A stretch of 64,000 nucleotides of DNA from the NCBI RefSeq assembly GCF_016863035.1, contig NZ_BOOC01000014.1:248001-312000 (forward strand). The letters are read 5' to 3'. Every line of letters begins with the position of its first letter. Position 1 is the first letter of the stretch. A model generated the notes under the pieces. The model saw only the letters and a list, made by a program, of their open reading frames with translations. It did not search any database and had not been told where the DNA came from. A program made the position numbers and the translations under genes. Below are positions 16,391 to 25,911 of this stretch, in pieces. The DNA comes from Microbispora corallina. Lineage in GTDB: Bacteria > Actinomycetota > Actinomycetes > Streptosporangiales > Streptosporangiaceae.

Positions 16391-19300
16391 GTCCCGGCGA
16401 GCTCGCGGGCAGGCTCGGGATCCTCCCGCCGACGCCGGAGCAGGCGGCCGTCATCGAGGCGCCGCTGGAGCCCGCCGTCGTCGTGGCCGGCGCCGGGTCC
16501 GGCAAGAGCGAGACGATGGCCGGCCGGGTGGTGTGGCTGGTGGCCAACGGCCTGGCGCGCCCCGAGCAGATCCTCGGCCTCACGTTCACCCGCAAGGCCG
16601 CCGCCGAGCTCACCGAGCGCGTCCGCAGGCGGCTCGACGGGCTTGCCGCCGCCGGGCTCGTCGAGGCGGAGCTGCTCGACACCGAGCCGACGATCTCGAC
16701 GTACCACGCCTATGCGGCCCGGCTGGTGACCGACCACGCGCTGCGCGAGGGGCTGGAGCCCACCATGCGCCTGGTCACCCCCGCCGTCGCCTGGCAGATG
16801 GCCGCGCGGGTCGTGGGGCGGTACGACGGGCCGATGGACCGGGTCGACCTCGCGCCGCCGAGCGTCACCGCGGCCGTGCTGGAGCTCGCCGGGGAGATGG
16901 CCGAGCATCTGCGGGGGCCCGGGGAGGTGCGCGAGGTCGGCGACTGGCTGCGCGACCGGCTCGCCGAGGTCCCCGGGCGCACCACGCTCGCCCAGCAGCG
17001 GCCGGTCAAGACCCAGGCGATGCGCGAGCAGCTGTTACCGCTGGTTGAGGCGTACGAACGGCTGAAGCGCGGCAGAGAGGTCATCGACTACGGCGACCAG
17101 ATGGCGCTGGCCGCCCGGATCGCCTCCCGGCACCCGGAGGTGGGGGCGTCAGAGCGGTCCCGGTTCTCCGTGGTGCTGCTCGACGAGTACCAGGACACGA
17201 GCCACGCCCAACTTGTGCTGCTGCGGGCCCTCTACGCCGGCGGCCACCCGGTGACCGCGGTCGGCGACCCCTGCCAGTCGATCTACGGCTGGCGCGGGGC
17301 GTCGGCCGGCAACCTGTCCCGCTTCCCGCGGGACTTCCCGGCCGCCTCGGGCGACCCCGCCCCCGTACGGCAGCTGTCGGTCAGCTTCCGCAACGGCGAG
17401 CGGGTGCTGGACGTGGCCGCGCGCATCCAGGCGCCGCTGCGCCGCGAGGCGCGGCAGGTGCCCGTCCTCGTCCCGGGGGCGAACCGGGCCGGGCGCGGCC
17501 GGGTGGTCTGCGCGTTCCACCCCACGGCCGAGGACGAGGCCGAGTGGATCGCGGAGGGCGTGGCCGGGATGCTCGGGGTCGACGGCGCGCCCGACGGCCT
17601 GCCGTGGGGCGAGGGCGAGCGGCTCAGGCGCGGCCAGTTCGTGCCGTCGCTGCAGCCGCAGGACGTGGCGATCCTCGCCCGCAAGCGCGCGCAGTTCCCC
17701 GCGTTGCGGCGGGCGCTGGAGGCGCGGGGCGTCCCGGTCGAGGTGGTCGGCCTGGGCGGCCTGCTCACCGTCCCGGAGGTCGCCGACATCGTGGCCACGC
17801 TCCGGACGCTGTACGACCCGACGGCGGGCGACGCGCTGGTCCGGCTGCTCGCCGGGCCGCGGTGGCGGATCGGCCCGGCGGACCTGAAGGTCCTCGGCGA
17901 GTGCGCCAGGGAGCTCAACCGGGAGATCCGGCGCGGGCCGCGCGAGGGGGACCCGCTCGACCAGGCGGTGGCCGACCTCGCGGAGGAGCGCGGCAGCCTG
18001 GTCGACGCGCTCGACGAGCTGCCGGACCGGCCCGCATGGCTGGAGGCGTTCTCGCCGGTCGCCCGGGTGCGGCTGCCGGCCCTCGCGCTGGAGCTGCGCA
18101 CGCTGCGCGCCCACGCCGGGCAGCCGCTGCCGGACCTGATCAGCGAGGTCGAGCGGCGGCTCGGCCTCGACGTCGAGGTGGCCGCCCGGGGCGGCAGCCC
18201 CCTCGCGGCCCGGGCCGACCTCGACGCCTTCCTCGACGCGGCGGCCCGCTTCGCCGGCGACTCCGAGGACCCGACGCTGGGCGCGTTCCTCGCCTACGTC
18301 AAGGCCGCGGAGACCGAGGAGTTCGGGCTGGAGGCCGGGCGGGTCGGCGACACCAACAGCGTCAAGCTGATGACCGTCCACGCGTCCAAGGGCCTGGAGT
18401 GGCCTGTCGTCGTCGTGCCGGGGCTGTCGCAGCTCACGACGCAGAAGGGCGGCCTGGCCAGGGGAAGCGTGTTCCCCGCCACCCCGGTCACCAACTCCCG
18501 CTGGACCGAGAACCCGCGCAAGCTGCCGTACCCGCTGCGGGGGGACCGGACCGACCTGCCCGAGCTGACGGGGCTCGGCAAGGAGGCGCTCGGGGAGTTC
18601 GAGGAGCGCTGCCGCGACCGGGACCTCATGGAGGAGCGCCGCCTGGCCTACGTCGCCGTGACCCGGGCCCACTACCTGCTCATCGCGTCCGGGTACCGGT
18701 GGGGGTCGTCGTCCAAGCCGCTGGAGCCGTCCGAGTTCCTGGTCGAGGTCCGCGAGGCCGGGGCCCGGGTGGTGCGCTGGGACGAGGGCGAGGCCCTGGA
18801 GAACCCCCTGCTCGCCGAGCCGCCCGAGGCGGCCTGGCCTGCCGTGCCCGTGCGGGAGCCCGTGCTGGACGGCGCCCGGCTCGTCGAGGAGGCCATGCTG
18901 GGCCTCGCCGGCGAGCAGGACACGGCGACCGGGCCCGACGGGCGAGCCGAGCTGAGGGAGCGCGACCGGGAACGGATGCGGGCCTGGGCCCGGGACGCCG
19001 ACCTGCTGCTGCGGGAGCGGGAGGCGAGCCGCCGCCGCGGCGGCGCGGTGGTCGACCTGCCGTCCAAGCTGACGGTGTCGTCGCTGGTCACGCTGGCGAG
19101 CGACCCGTCGGCGTTCGCCCGGCAGGTGCGCCGTCCGGTGCCGCGCAGGCCGGCGCCGCTGGCCCGCCGGGGCACGGCCTTCCACCGGTGGCTGGAGTCG
19201 CGGTGGGGCCAGCAGCGCCTGCTGGACGAGCTGGAGCTGCCGGGGGCGGCCGACGAGCCGTCCGAGGCCGACGTCCAGCTCGCGGAGCTGCAGGAGCGGT

Positions 19301-19650
19301 TCGAGGAGAGCGAGTGGGCCGGGCGGGAGCCGCTCGACCTGGAGGTGCCGTTCGAGACGATGATCGCCGACCGGCTGCTGCGCGGCCGGATGGACGCCGT
19401 CTTCCGTGAGGGCGACGGCTACGTGGTGGTCGACTGGAAGACCGGCGAACGCCCGCACGGCAGGGCCGCGGAGACGGCCTCGATCCAGCTCGCGGCCTAC
19501 CGGATCGCCTGGGCGGCGCTCGCCGGCGTGCCGCTGGCGAAGGTGGGCGCGGCCTTCCACTACGTCCGCTCGAACGAGACGGTCCGCCCGGTCGACCTCC
19601 TCGACGCCGACGGCCTCACCGCGCTGATCCACCGGGTCCCTGAGGAGTGA
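16384..19650 (+). CDS. adnB: AdnB-like helicase-nuclease subunit
   Basis: 1088 residues from GTG 16384, chosen for GGAGG upstream and the seven-base overlap with adnA. The motor domain shows Walker A GAGSGKS (36-42), LGLTFTRKAAAELTER, LLDEYQDTSHAQ, VGDPCQSIYGWRGASAGN, KLMTVHASKGLEWPVVVVPG and YVAVTRAHYLLIASG. The nuclease domain ends with VVVDWKTGERPHG (D1017, K1019) and QLAAYRIAW. It lacks the Cys cluster seen in adnA. The two subunits form the heterodimer that unwinds and trims DNA ends. Codon 218 (17035-17037) is TTA, the rarest leucine codon in such genomes. Confidence 0.92.
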   Translation: MLSPGELAGRLGILPPTPEQAAVIEAPLEPAVVVAGAGSGKSETMAGRVVWLVANGLARPEQILGLTFTRKAAAELTERVRRRLDGLAAAGLVEAELLDTEPTISTYHAYAARLVTDHALREGLEPTMRLVTPAVAWQMAARVVGRYDGPMDRVDLAPPSVTAAVLELAGEMAEHLRGPGEVREVGDWLRDRLAEVPGRTTLAQQRPVKTQAMREQLLPLVEAYERLKRGREVIDYGDQMALAARIASRHPEVGASERSRFSVVLLDEYQDTSHAQLVLLRALYAGGHPVTAVGDPCQSIYGWRGASAGNLSRFPRDFPAASGDPAPVRQLSVSFRNGERVLDVAARIQAPLRREARQVPVLVPGANRAGRGRVVCAFHPTAEDEAEWIAEGVAGMLGVDGAPDGLPWGEGERLRRGQFVPSLQPQDVAILARKRAQFPALRRALEARGVPVEVVGLGGLLTVPEVADIVATLRTLYDPTAGDALVRLLAGPRWRIGPADLKVLGECARELNREIRRGPREGDPLDQAVADLAEERGSLVDALDELPDRPAWLEAFSPVARVRLPALALELRTLRAHAGQPLPDLISEVERRLGLDVEVAARGGSPLAARADLDAFLDAAARFAGDSEDPTLGAFLAYVKAAETEEFGLEAGRVGDTNSVKLMTVHASKGLEWPVVVVPGLSQLTTQKGGLARGSVFPATPVTNSRWTENPRKLPYPLRGDRTDLPELTGLGKEALGEFEERCRDRDLMEERRLAYVAVTRAHYLLIASGYRWGSSSKPLEPSEFLVEVREAGARVVRWDEGEALENPLLAEPPEAAWPAVPVREPVLDGARLVEEAMLGLAGEQDTATGPDGRAELRERDRERMRAWARDADLLLREREASRRRGGAVVDLPSKLTVSSLVTLASDPSAFARQVRRPVPRRPAPLARRGTAFHRWLESRWGQQRLLDELELPGAADEPSEADVQLAELQERFEESEWAGREPLDLEVPFETMIADRLLRGRMDAVFREGDGYVVVDWKTGERPHGRAAETASIQLAAYRIAWAALAGVPLAKVGAAFHYVRSNETVRPVDLLDADGLTALIHRVPEE

Positions 19651-19657
19651 CCCGGCG

Positions 19658-20196
19658 TCAGCCGAACAGCGCCCCCGTCTCGATCTTGATCCCGAACGGC
19701 TCGGGCAGCTCCAGCGCCTCGCCCTCCTCCGCGATGACGACCTCCTGGTACGGCTGCCGCGTGTCGAAGGGTTCGAGATCGGGGAGCGGGTCGCTCATCA
19801 GCGTCACCGTGCGCGGATCCGCCACGGGGTCGACGATCATGAAGAGGGGCACCCCGCCCGCGCGTAGTCGAGCGGCTTCTCCCGCCAGTCGACGACCCGG
19901 GTGCCGCCGGGCGAGCACACCTCCACCACCAGCAGCGCGCTGTGCCCGCGGACCCGCATGTCGTCGTACTGCTCGGCAGCGTCCGGGGTGACCATCAGGT
20001 CGGGCAGCCGGAGGTCGGGCAGTGGCGGGATGTGCACCCCCCAGCACTGATAGAAACGCCAGCCGTTCGCCGGCTTCAGGGGGTACAGAACGTCGCAGAG
20101 CCGGTCGACGATGTCGGCACTCTTCCTGCCCATCGGAGGGCTCACGACGACCTGCCCCAGGCGGATCTTGTAGCAGCGATCGGTGGAGGTGGGCAT
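19658..20196 (-). pseudogene. Uma2-family (DUF820) protein, frameshifted
   Basis: The protein is split between two frames. The first half (start 20196) runs GQVVVSPPMGRKSADIVDRL through ALLVVEVCSPGG and DWREKPLDYARAG, then hits a stop. The second half continues in another frame with GVPLFMIVDPVADPRTVTLMSDP to the end at 19658. Joining them at the run of C/G at 19852-19855 by adding one base restores a normal Uma2 product (VVEV, EKPLDYARAGVPLFMIVDP). The family has a restriction-endonuclease-like fold with unclear role. Either a real pseudogene or a sequencing error in the homopolymer. The N-terminus also looks short. Confidence 0.8.
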
Positions 20197-20260
20197 CTGG
20201 GCCGGAGGGGCGTGGGGGGAGGATCTCCTCCGTGGAGGGGGAAAGGTCCTCCCGGTCGCG

Positions 20261-21346
20261 TCAGCGGAGATGGTGGAACGCCGGTTTCGGGTGCATCAGG
20301 AAGTCGTGGTGGGAGATGTTCCAGGCGTACGCCCCGGCCATCGCGAAGGCCACCACGTCGCCGACGCCGAGGGACGCCGGGACCTTCCGGGCGAAGACGT
20401 CCTTGGGCGTGCACAGCCGGCCCACGAGCGTGGTGGGCTCCGCGGGGGAGCCTCCGCCGAGGACCGCGAACGGCTGGTCGTGGCCCTTCGTCACCGGGGT
20501 CCGCAGGTGGTGGGTGCCGCCGGACAGGACGGCGAACCGCTCGCCGTGGACCCGCTTCACGTCGATGACCGTGGTCAGGTACCAGCCGCAGTAGGCGGTC
20601 AGGGCCCGGCCCGGCTCGATGCGCAGCGTCTCCCCGGGCCGCGCCCGCTCCCGCAGCCCGGCGCCGTAGGCGGCCCAGTCGAACCGCGCGTCCGGGTCGT
20701 CGTACGCGACCGCCATCCCGCCGCCCAGGTTGATCTCGGCGACGCCGAGGCCGCGGGCGTATGCCAGGACGGCGTCGGCGAGGGCGAGCAGGGCGGGCGC
20801 CGCGAGGCCACTCGCCAGATGGGCGTGGATCCCGCGGAGCCGTACAGACGAGGAGGCGAGCGAGGCGAGGCACTCGGCGACGCCGGCGGGGTCCATCCCG
20901 AACGGCGTGGCCCCGCCGCCCATGGCGAGCGAGGCCCCGGAGACCGGGACGTCGAGGTTGACCCGCAGCAGCACCTCGGCCGGTCCGGCGAGACGGCGCA
21001 GCTCGGCCGGGCTCTCCACGTGCCAGCGGTACGCGGACGGCGCCAGGGCCAGCTCGTCCGCCGTCTTCCCCGGGCCGCCGACGCTGACCGGCATGTCCGG
21101 CAGGACGGACCTGACGTGGGCGAACTCCCCGCCGGACGCCACCTCGAGCCCGTCCACGTGCGGCGCGAGCGTGTGGAGGACCTCGGGGTCGGGGTTGGCC
21201 TTCACGGCGTAGTGGATCTCCACGCCCTCGGTCGCGGCCCGTACGGCGGCCGCGTGGGCGTCGAGGGCGGCCAGGTCGTAGACGTACGCGGGGACGTCGC
21301 CGAGCGACCAGGCGACGGCCGCCACGCCCTCCGGGACCTCGATCAT
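20261..21346 (-). CDS. PLP-dependent decarboxylase of NIS siderophore cluster (PvsE-like)
   Basis: About 361 residues from ATG 21346; a GTG at 21361 that overlaps the upstream stop is possible. It is a fold-type III Orn/DAP/Arg decarboxylase: PLP lysine in HYAVKANPDPEVL, GLEVASGGEFAH, the HAHLASGL histidine, the phosphate loop INLGGGMAV, EPGRALTAYCGWY, and the C-terminal Cys/Asp pair in CTPKDVFAR. In vibrioferrin and staphyloferrin pathways an enzyme of this type makes the amine building block by decarboxylating an amino acid. It is last in a four-gene operon after two NIS synthetases and an ATP-grasp gene. Substrate not determined. Confidence 0.87.
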   Translation of the reverse strand: MIEVPEGVAAVAWSLGDVPAYVYDLAALDAHAAAVRAATEGVEIHYAVKANPDPEVLHTLAPHVDGLEVASGGEFAHVRSVLPDMPVSVGGPGKTADELALAPSAYRWHVESPAELRRLAGPAEVLLRVNLDVPVSGASLAMGGGATPFGMDPAGVAECLASLASSSVRLRGIHAHLASGLAAPALLALADAVLAYARGLGVAEINLGGGMAVAYDDPDARFDWAAYGAGLRERARPGETLRIEPGRALTAYCGWYLTTVIDVKRVHGERFAVLSGGTHHLRTPVTKGHDQPFAVLGGGSPAEPTTLVGRLCTPKDVFARKVPASLGVGDVVAFAMAGAYAWNISHHDFLMHPKPAFHHLR

Positions 21347-21350
21347 TCGC

Positions 21351-23009
21351 TCACACTCCACGGAAGGGGTTGTCCACGAGGACGTATCCGGCGTGCCGGT
21401 CGGCCGCCCTCGCCCACCGCACGCCGAGGTTGGCCTTCGCGGGCAGCGGCTCCCCGGCCAGCACGCGGGCGAGGGGCGCTGCCGGTCCGGGGGCGTGCTC
21501 TTCGGCGTACCGGGCGAGGACGTCCCGGGCGACCGCCCACAGCTCCCGCAGCAGGCGGTCCTCGTCGCCGCCCGCGGTCTCCGCGACGGTGGCGGCGGTC
21601 TCGGCCAGGGTGTTGACCATCAGGCAGTACGCGACCCGGTTCCAGGCCCGGCCGGGCTCGTACGCGAGTCCCTCGGCCACCCGGCGCGGCAGCCCGCCGA
21701 GGTCGTGGCGCCCGGCGACGAGCTTGGCGCCCTCCATGTCGCGGAACACCGCCTCGGCCGGCAGACCGCCGGGGTCGGTCCCGACCAGGACGTTCTGCAG
21801 GTGGGCCTCCAGCACGACGCCGTGGCGGAAGAACGCGTCGAGGACCGGGCGGGCCACCCGCTCGACGTACGCCCGCCACCAGCCGGTGGGGTCCGCCGCC
21901 CGCCGGGCCCGGACGGCCTCGGGCACCCCGTCGCCTCCGGGGGCGGCCAGCGCGGCGGCGAGGACCGGCGTGACGCCGGGCCCGCACACCTCCCACGGTC
22001 CCGTTCGGACGATGACCCCGAGGCCCTCCAGCAGGCGGGTGCCGAGCGCGGCCGACCGGTAGCCGGGCTCGGGCAGCCATCGGGTGCCGGGGAACCGGCG
22101 GGCCAGGCGGTCGAACACCGGCCCGAGCCGCCGGGTCAGCTCGACCGCGCCGGACAGCTCGTACCAGGCGTTCTTGCGCACGCAGTTGGTGATCCGCACG
22201 TCCAGGCTGAACTTAAGGCACGTCCCGGTCGCCGGGTCGTACACCGTCCGGACGGAGGAGGTGGGGACGACGGAGCCGGAGGTGGGCCCGAGGTCGAGCA
22301 GCCGCCCGTCGGCGAGCGGCGCGGCCAGGTCGGCCGCGAGCAGGTCCACCTGCCAGGGGTGCGCGGGCAGCGGCACGTACCCCGCCGGCACCGCCGCACC
22401 AAGCGCAGCACCGCCGAGCGCGCCCGCACCGAGCGCGGCCCCGTCGAGCCCGGACGTGTCGCCCTCCTCCGCCACGAGGTCGGCGCGCACGCCGAGCAGC
22501 CGCAGGGGGAACCGGGCGTGCACCTCGGGGGCGTACCGCTCCCAGTCGCGGCCGGACCGCGCCTTGGGGGAGGGGTGGAACGGGTGGCCGGTCACCAGCG
22601 CCTGCTCCGAGGCGAGCCACGGGTCGGCCGGAGCGGACGCCGGGTCGCGGGCGGCCAGGATGCGGGCGACCGCCTCCCTGCTGGCCTCCACCTGCTCCGC
22701 GAACTCGGCGTTGCCCGCGCCGCCCCCGGCGCGCAGGTCCTCGTGGACGAGGCCCGCGAGCGCCGCGGAGGTGAGGGGCGCCCAGGAGCCGTCCACGAGC
22801 CGTTCGGCCGGTCCCGCGGCCCGCAGCGCGATGCCGCCGCGCGCCCGCACGCGCACGAGCGTCCCGCCCAGGCGCAGCAGCAGGTACGGCCCGGCGGACC
22901 ACGCGCGGCCGCCCGCCGCGCCGAGTTCGCGCAGGCAGCAGCGCAGCAGAGCGCCAAGCGTCGCCTCCTCGGCCTTGGCGGCGTGCGGGTCGAGCAGGAG
23001 GCTGTCCAT
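21351..23009 (-). CDS. NIS siderophore synthetase (IucA/IucC family), second of two
   Basis: 552 residues, ATG 23009. Family landmarks in order: VTGHPFHPSPKARSG (ATP and substrate site), PLPAHPWQ, PTSSVRTVYDP, LKFSLDVRITNCVRKN, the metal site in EAHLQNVLVG and FRDMEG. These enzymes adenylate a carboxylate of citrate or 2-oxoglutarate and condense it with an amine or alcohol, giving NRPS-independent siderophores. Position third in the operon corresponds to pvsD. Its start is 42 bases downstream of the previous stop. The acyl acceptor cannot be read from sequence. Confidence 0.92.
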   Translation of the reverse strand: MDSLLLDPHAAKAEEATLGALLRCCLRELGAAGGRAWSAGPYLLLRLGGTLVRVRARGGIALRAAGPAERLVDGSWAPLTSAALAGLVHEDLRAGGGAGNAEFAEQVEASREAVARILAARDPASAPADPWLASEQALVTGHPFHPSPKARSGRDWERYAPEVHARFPLRLLGVRADLVAEEGDTSGLDGAALGAGALGGAALGAAVPAGYVPLPAHPWQVDLLAADLAAPLADGRLLDLGPTSGSVVPTSSVRTVYDPATGTCLKFSLDVRITNCVRKNAWYELSGAVELTRRLGPVFDRLARRFPGTRWLPEPGYRSAALGTRLLEGLGVIVRTGPWEVCGPGVTPVLAAALAAPGGDGVPEAVRARRAADPTGWWRAYVERVARPVLDAFFRHGVVLEAHLQNVLVGTDPGGLPAEAVFRDMEGAKLVAGRHDLGGLPRRVAEGLAYEPGRAWNRVAYCLMVNTLAETAATVAETAGGDEDRLLRELWAVARDVLARYAEEHAPGPAAPLARVLAGEPLPAKANLGVRWARAADRHAGYVLVDNPFRGV

Positions 23010-23050
23010 CGGTCGAGATGCCCCTTCGCGCGGCGGAGAGGAGGAAGGCG

Positions 23051-24724
23051 TCACCAGCGGAGGTAGTTGGGGCCGGTCGTGCCGTAGAACTTGTTCACGT
23101 CCCGGGCGCCGGTCCGCTCCTTGTCGACGAGGGTGCCGGCGACCAGCATCGACTTGCCCACGAGGCGGGCCGCGTCCAGCGTCCTCGCCCGCAGCAGCCG
23201 GGCCGCCGGGTCGTCCCCGTACGGTTCCAGGGCGGCGGCGAGCGCCTCCCTGACCAGGCCGGGCGCGGCGCCGGGGACGGCGCCGTGCGCGACGGCCATG
23301 GCCGCCAGGTGGAGCGTGATGGTGACGAAGACGTCGGCGAGCGCATACGGGTCGTCGGTCAGCATGCGCTCGTCGGCGAAGTCGGGAACGGCGAGCCCGG
23401 CCCGGCGCAGCCGGTCGGGGGAGGCGAGCAGCCCGTCGCCGTCCTTCACGACCAGCCGCGGCGGGCCGTCCCCGAACAGCAGCGACAGGTTCTGCTGGTG
23501 GGCCTCCAGGGCGACGCCGTACTCGACGAACAGCGTGACGTTCCAGCGCATCAGGACGCCCAGGTAGTCGCGCAGCAGGGCCGTCACGTCGCCGCCGTGG
23601 ACGCGGCCGGCGAGGTGTTCCAGCACGGTCACCCGGCGTCCCGGCGGCGACGGGAACTCCGCCAGGAGGGCCGCCACCGGCACGTTCTCGCCCTCCGGGA
23701 GGCGGCGGACCAGCCAGCCCAGGTACTCGTGTCCCGCGTGGCCGTACTCCTGCTCGCCCGCGAGGACGACCCGCGCCCCGGGTTCGCGGCGCAGGATCTC
23801 CCGGAGCAGCCGTTCGGCCAGGGCGCCGTCGCGCAGCGTCCCCGGCTTGATCGACCGCCGGTTGCGCAGGCCGAGCGTGCTCGTGGGCAGCGGCAGCTTC
23901 AGGTGGGTCCGCCCGTCGACCTCGACCGTCCGCATGGACAGTGTCGGCCGGACCGTCAGGTACGGCTTGGGGGCGGCCTCGGCCCACGACATCCTGTCCA
24001 CCACCGGCACGGTGAGGGGGTGGACGGGGAAGAGCACGTGGGTCGCCGCCAGCCGCGGGGAGAGCCCGACGTCCCCCGGCTCCGGCCACCACTCGGGGAG
24101 ACGCGGCTCGGACAGCGTCACCCGCTCGCGCGGCACGGCCGCCCAGGCCAGGTCGAACCGCGGGCCGAACTCGGGGGCGTGGGCGAGCAGGTCGTCTCCG
24201 GAGATCCCCAGGCGGCAGCGGCCGGTGGGGTAGATCGGGTGGTCGAGCCCGGCGGCCAGCGACTCGTAGAACACGCCGGAGGCGCCCCCGCCGGCCGTGG
24301 GCGGCCCGTCCTCGCGGAGCAGGCGGGCGGCGACCGCGTCCCGATGGGCGGCGTGCAGGCCGGCGGCGGCGAGGGCCTCCCGGCACTCGGCCGCGTACGC
24401 CGCCACCCCGGCCGCGTCGGCGGGGTCGGCGACCGCCTCCAGCGTCCGCAGCACCTCCTCCAGCCCGAGTGGCCCGGTCCCGGACCGCCCGCCCGCGGGC
24501 GGCTCTCCCAGAACGGGCCCTTCCTGAAGCGGCTCCGCCGGGACCGCGAAGTCCTGGAACGGGCTGCCCGTGACCGGCCGCACCCGGCGTCCCGAGGCGA
24601 GGACGAGCGCGACGCCGTCCTTGTCGTGGGTGAGACGGGACATGACGCCGCCGTAGTCCTCCCGGAGCAGCGCGTTCAGCACGCGGACCGCCAGGTGGTG
24701 CTCCCCGGCCGGCACCCGGGTCAC
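23051..24724 (-). CDS. NIS siderophore synthetase (IucA/IucC family), first of two
   Basis: 557 residues. GTG 24724 forms a GTGA overlap with the stop of the ATP-grasp gene; a much longer reading frame upstream is only the shadow of that gene. Landmarks: DHPIYPTGRCRLG, FPVHPLTVP, RPTLSMRTVEVDGRTHLKLPL, LRNRRSIKPG, EAHQQNLSLLFG and VVKDGDG. The first motif (HPIYP, CRLG) differs from HPFHPSPKARSG of the other synthetase, so the two probably act on different intermediates. It corresponds to pvsB by order. Confidence 0.92.
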   Translation of the reverse strand: MTRVPAGEHHLAVRVLNALLREDYGGVMSRLTHDKDGVALVLASGRRVRPVTGSPFQDFAVPAEPLQEGPVLGEPPAGGRSGTGPLGLEEVLRTLEAVADPADAAGVAAYAAECREALAAAGLHAAHRDAVAARLLREDGPPTAGGGASGVFYESLAAGLDHPIYPTGRCRLGISGDDLLAHAPEFGPRFDLAWAAVPRERVTLSEPRLPEWWPEPGDVGLSPRLAATHVLFPVHPLTVPVVDRMSWAEAAPKPYLTVRPTLSMRTVEVDGRTHLKLPLPTSTLGLRNRRSIKPGTLRDGALAERLLREILRREPGARVVLAGEQEYGHAGHEYLGWLVRRLPEGENVPVAALLAEFPSPPGRRVTVLEHLAGRVHGGDVTALLRDYLGVLMRWNVTLFVEYGVALEAHQQNLSLLFGDGPPRLVVKDGDGLLASPDRLRRAGLAVPDFADERMLTDDPYALADVFVTITLHLAAMAVAHGAVPGAAPGLVREALAAALEPYGDDPAARLLRARTLDAARLVGKSMLVAGTLVDKERTGARDVNKFYGTTGPNYLRW

Positions 24725-25902
24725 GCGACCGTCCAGGGGTGGAGCCTCCCGAACGCCGTCACGGCCGCGTCGACGCTCGCCCGGCCGGGGCCGGTGGCGC
24801 GCACGATGCCGAGGAAGTCGCGGTTGGTGCCGGTGAGGTCGACCCGGTCGCCGGCGGCGCGCAGCGGGTGATGCCACAGCCGCACGCCGTCCCCCGCCCA
24901 GGGCTCGTCCCCGTTCGGCGCGATCTCGGGCGGGGCCGCGGTCACGACGCCCGAACGCCCGGCGACGACGGCCACCGATGCGCCGTGCCGCGTCCGGTCC
25001 CGGCGGACGGCGGGAGCGACGGGGAGGGGCTCCCCGGCGTGCACGCGGAGGATCCACTCGTGCACGGGGACGCCCGCCAGGTCGGCCAGCAGGAAGTCGC
25101 AGTCGTCGCCGATGAGGCGGTAGTTGATCTCGATGATGCGGGGGCCGTCCGGCGTGACGGCGTACTCGGTGTGGCAGGCGCCGAAGCCCGCCCCGATCGC
25201 CCGGAGCGCGGCCAGGACGTGGCGGACGTGCTCCTCCACCGGTGCGGGGTCCCAGTCGAGCCGCTCCTCGACGAAGTGCGGGAGCGGCCCCAGCGTGGTC
25301 CGGAAGCCGCCGAGCACCCGGACGCCCGACGCGTCGCCGAGCGTCTCCAGCGTGTGGACCGGGCCGTCCAGGAACTCCTCCGCGACCAGCACGTCGTCCG
25401 GGCGCCGGGTCCTGATGTCCGCGACCGCCGCGGCGAGGTCCGCCTCGCCGGCGGCCAGCACGACGTCCTCGCTGGCCACGCCCAGCGCGGGCTTCACCAC
25501 CACCGGGTACGGCAGATCGGCGGGGAGGGGGGCGCCGGGCGCGAGCCGTACGGACCGGACGGGGTCCACGGCCGCGAGGGCGGCGCGCGCCAGGGCCTTG
25601 TTCTTGGCCGTGACGCAGGCCCGCCAGTCCTTCGCGGGCAGGCCGAAGTACGCCGCGGCGATGGCCGTCTCGGCCTGGAGGTGGTCGGAGTTGGAGAACA
25701 CGGCGCCGGGCGGGTGGTGCGCGGCGACGGCCTCGATCACGGCGCGGGGGTTCCGCACGTCGACGGCGAGGGCCTCGTGGTCCGGGTAGTCGCCGGGCCG
25801 GTCGGTCAGGATCGTCACGTCCCAGCCCAGGGCCGCCGCGGCGGGAAGGAACCCGCCCGTCACCGAGGCGGTCGGGTTGAGCGCCGTGAGGTACAGCCGC
25901 AA
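24721..25902 (-). CDS. ATP-grasp ligase of NIS siderophore cluster (PvsA-like)
   Basis: 393 residues, TTG start with GGAGGAACG directly upstream. ATP-grasp features: VVVKPALGVASEDVVL (nucleotide-binding strand and loop), VLVAEEFLDGPVHTLETLG, and the metal-binding IIEINYRLIGDDCDFLL. It is first in the operon, directly after an iron box, and overlaps the next gene as GTGA. In vibrioferrin synthesis PvsA is an ATP-grasp ligase of similar length, also first in its operon. It probably adds an amino acid or similar unit to the citrate backbone; the exact reaction here is inferred. Confidence 0.85.
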   Translation of the reverse strand: MRLYLTALNPTASVTGGFLPAAAALGWDVTILTDRPGDYPDHEALAVDVRNPRAVIEAVAAHHPPGAVFSNSDHLQAETAIAAAYFGLPAKDWRACVTAKNKALARAALAAVDPVRSVRLAPGAPLPADLPYPVVVKPALGVASEDVVLAAGEADLAAAVADIRTRRPDDVLVAEEFLDGPVHTLETLGDASGVRVLGGFRTTLGPLPHFVEERLDWDPAPVEEHVRHVLAALRAIGAGFGACHTEYAVTPDGPRIIEINYRLIGDDCDFLLADLAGVPVHEWILRVHAGEPLPVAPAVRRDRTRHGASVAVVAGRSGVVTAAPPEIAPNGDEPWAGDGVRLWHHPLRAAGDRVDLTGTNRDFLGIVRATGPGRASVDAAVTAFGRLHPWTVA

Positions 25903-25911
25903 ACGTTCCTC

